Shown here: in pieces, positions 21,683-22,889 of the stretch
How positions within the stretch are numbered: the first letter of the stretch is position 1
Layout of the letters: each line of letters opens with the position of its first letter
Source of the DNA: UBA4744 sp035282865
GTDB taxonomy: Bacteria > Actinomycetota > Acidimicrobiia > Spongiisociales > UBA4744
Assembly (NCBI GenBank): GCA_035282865.1
Contig: DATEVB010000254.1
Span: forward strand, 1 to 22,889
Direction: 5' to 3'
Length of the DNA: 22,889 nucleotides
Translations under genes and position numbers: made by a program
Notes under the pieces: generated by a model
The model's database searches: none
The model's input: only the letters and a program-made list of their open reading frames with translations
What the model was told of the DNA's origin: nothing

Positions 21683-22840
21683 TCACTCGTTGGCGGCGTG
21701 TACCCCTCGCTTGGCCTTGCGCAGATTCTTCCAGCGAGTAGCCAGGTCGCCGCCGTCGATATCGTCAACGTCGAAGTCCTCTTCGTCGTCGTCGTTCTCT
21801 TGGGCTTCACCCTCGGCGTCTGGCCGTTGGTCGGGTTGTCGGCCGGCTGCGGTTTCCGCCTCGTGCAGACGGTGCAACTCCTCGAGCAACGGCACCGGGT
21901 CGTTATCGTCGGGGTCGGTGGCGACCGGCAGCCAGGTTGGCCCATCCGCCCCGGACGATTCCTCGTCTTCAGGCGTCAGGTCGGGCTCTTGGTGACTCTC
22001 GACAATTAGCTCTTCCGAGTCCGCTACCACGGCGAGATCGGCTTCGCCGGGGGCCTCTTCCAGATCATTGCTCTCGGCGCTCTGGGCCTCGAGGACCTCG
22101 ACCCGGTTGATGACGACATCGGAGAGGAACTCGGTAGCCGCGATGGAGGTTTGCGAAACCTCGGTGTTGAAGAATTCGATCAGATTGCGCTCGGCGAGTT
22201 CGGCCACTTTCTTGGCGGCCGCGAACTCGAAGATCTTCAGCTTCTGAGCGATCTCGTTGATAGAGGTGGCGGCACCCGTTGTGGCCAGCAACGCCCAGTC
22301 GCGTCTACCCAGGACGACCTCTTCCGCCTCGTTGAGGCGTGGCGCCATCCGGAATAGGGCCGAGGCGGAGGGAACCACGTCAAAGATGCGCGCCCAAGCA
22401 TCGGACCGGGTAGACGCCTGGCTGATCATGTCTTCAACGGCGAAGGAATGAGGTATCTCACGCCTGCTGCGTATGTCAACGTCGAACCGGAACTGGCCCT
22501 CGTTGACCCGTAGCATCCTGCTCATGACCTCGACCACCATCTGTTCCAGGAATCGGTTGAACGCCTCAGGATTGCTTTCCAGTAGGTCGTTCAAGTCGAC
22601 AACGCGGCGATCTTCCGGCGAACCGACATAGTCGGCCCGATACTCCATGTGCAGGAGGTCGTCGATCGGGTCGTCCTCGTTGCGGGTGGTGGCAAAGGCA
22701 ATACGACCGTCAACAATGAAGATGCGTCCGGACGGGGAAGCGTTGTCTACCCGGATTAGACCGGATTTGCCCGACGAGGCGATGAGGCGGAGCACATCGG
22801 GCAAAGCGACGGTGTCAAGGCTTCCATTCAACATCGTCAC
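21683..22840 (-). CDS. DUF4388 (PATAN-like) domain protein with long acidic tail
   Basis: A 385-residue cytoplasmic protein. The N-terminus shows the DUF4388 pattern LNGSLDTVALPDVLRLIASS (4-23), GKSGLIRVDN (24-33) and GRIFIVDGRIAFATT, known from proteins linked to two-component and gliding or motility signalling. Residues about 95-135 continue this domain (VVEVMSRMLRVNEGQFRFDV). A winged-helix-like segment follows at about 180-225 (TSINEIAQKLKIFEFAAAKKVAELAERNLIEF). From about 240 to 365 the chain is dominated by Glu and Asp and is probably disordered, ending with a basic patch (TRWKNLRKAKRG). GTG 22840 is chosen because AAGGA lies 8 nt upstream on the minus strand. Its stop abuts that of the convergent gene. 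Confidence 0.8.
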   Translation of the reverse strand: MTMLNGSLDTVALPDVLRLIASSGKSGLIRVDNASPSGRIFIVDGRIAFATTRNEDDPIDDLLHMEYRADYVGSPEDRRVVDLNDLLESNPEAFNRFLEQMVVEVMSRMLRVNEGQFRFDVDIRSRREIPHSFAVEDMISQASTRSDAWARIFDVVPSASALFRMAPRLNEAEEVVLGRRDWALLATTGAATSINEIAQKLKIFEFAAAKKVAELAERNLIEFFNTEVSQTSIAATEFLSDVVINRVEVLEAQSAESNDLEEAPGEADLAVVADSEELIVESHQEPDLTPEDEESSGADGPTWLPVATDPDDNDPVPLLEELHRLHEAETAAGRQPDQRPDAEGEAQENDDDEEDFDVDDIDGGDLATRWKNLRKAKRGVHAANE

Positions 22841-22889
22841 GGCAGTTTTCCTTGGTTGAACGAGGTCTCTGGAGTTCTATCGGCCTGCA

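Overview
The window looks like chromosomal DNA from a high-G+C, deep-branching actinomycete, possibly of the class Acidimicrobiia. I infer this from three things. The gene order gcvH - garA-like FHA - ftsR-like MerR - ... - DUF151 nuclease - second MerR follows the order I remember for mycobacterial Rv1826-Rv1830. The lipoprotein has Thr/Ala/Pro-rich linkers. Many start codons sit about 6-7 nt behind a TANNNT -10 box, as in actinobacterial leaderless genes. No phage, insertion sequence, CRISPR array, rRNA or tRNA was seen.

Layout. 1-125 is the tail of an unidentified gene, closed by a strong hairpin. 385-549 is a tiny membrane protein. 824-7272 is a complete oligopeptide-type ABC importer: lipoprotein, two permeases and two ATPases. 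It has its own promoter, a large hairpin after the binding-protein gene and a probable internal promoter before the permeases. 7269-7829 is a CDP-alcohol phosphatidyltransferase that appears to start at CTG. 7879-12863 holds the gcvH/garA/ftsR block, joined by a D-Ala-D-Ala carboxypeptidase, an hpt-like phosphoribosyltransferase, a bifunctional nuclease, a ResR-like MerR regulator and a putative PD-(D/E)XK protein that also appears to start at CTG. 12971-17673 is a tightly packed operon gcvT-gcvPA-gcvPB plus an alpha/beta hydrolase. With gcvH it supplies the T, P (split in two subunits) and H parts of the glycine cleavage system; the L protein is not in the window.

On the minus strand, 17670-18654 carries a GNAT acetyltransferase and the wreck of an adenosine deaminase gene that lacks its middle. 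On the plus strand, 18739-21682 carries four singly promoted genes: YajQ, YqgE/AlgH, RNase HII and a secreted coiled-coil protein with a lytic-transglycosylase-like domain. The window closes with a minus-strand DUF4388 (PATAN-like) protein.

The most notable features are the two CTG starts at CTGA stop/start overlaps, the unannotated nuclease-like gene, the zinc-ribbon version of GarA, and the control region of the second MerR gene, which combines a perfect DnaA box with a palindrome inside a 19-bp promoter spacer. I saw no clear case of a wholly new defence or mobile system. All product names rest on motif recognition by eye; no database search was run.
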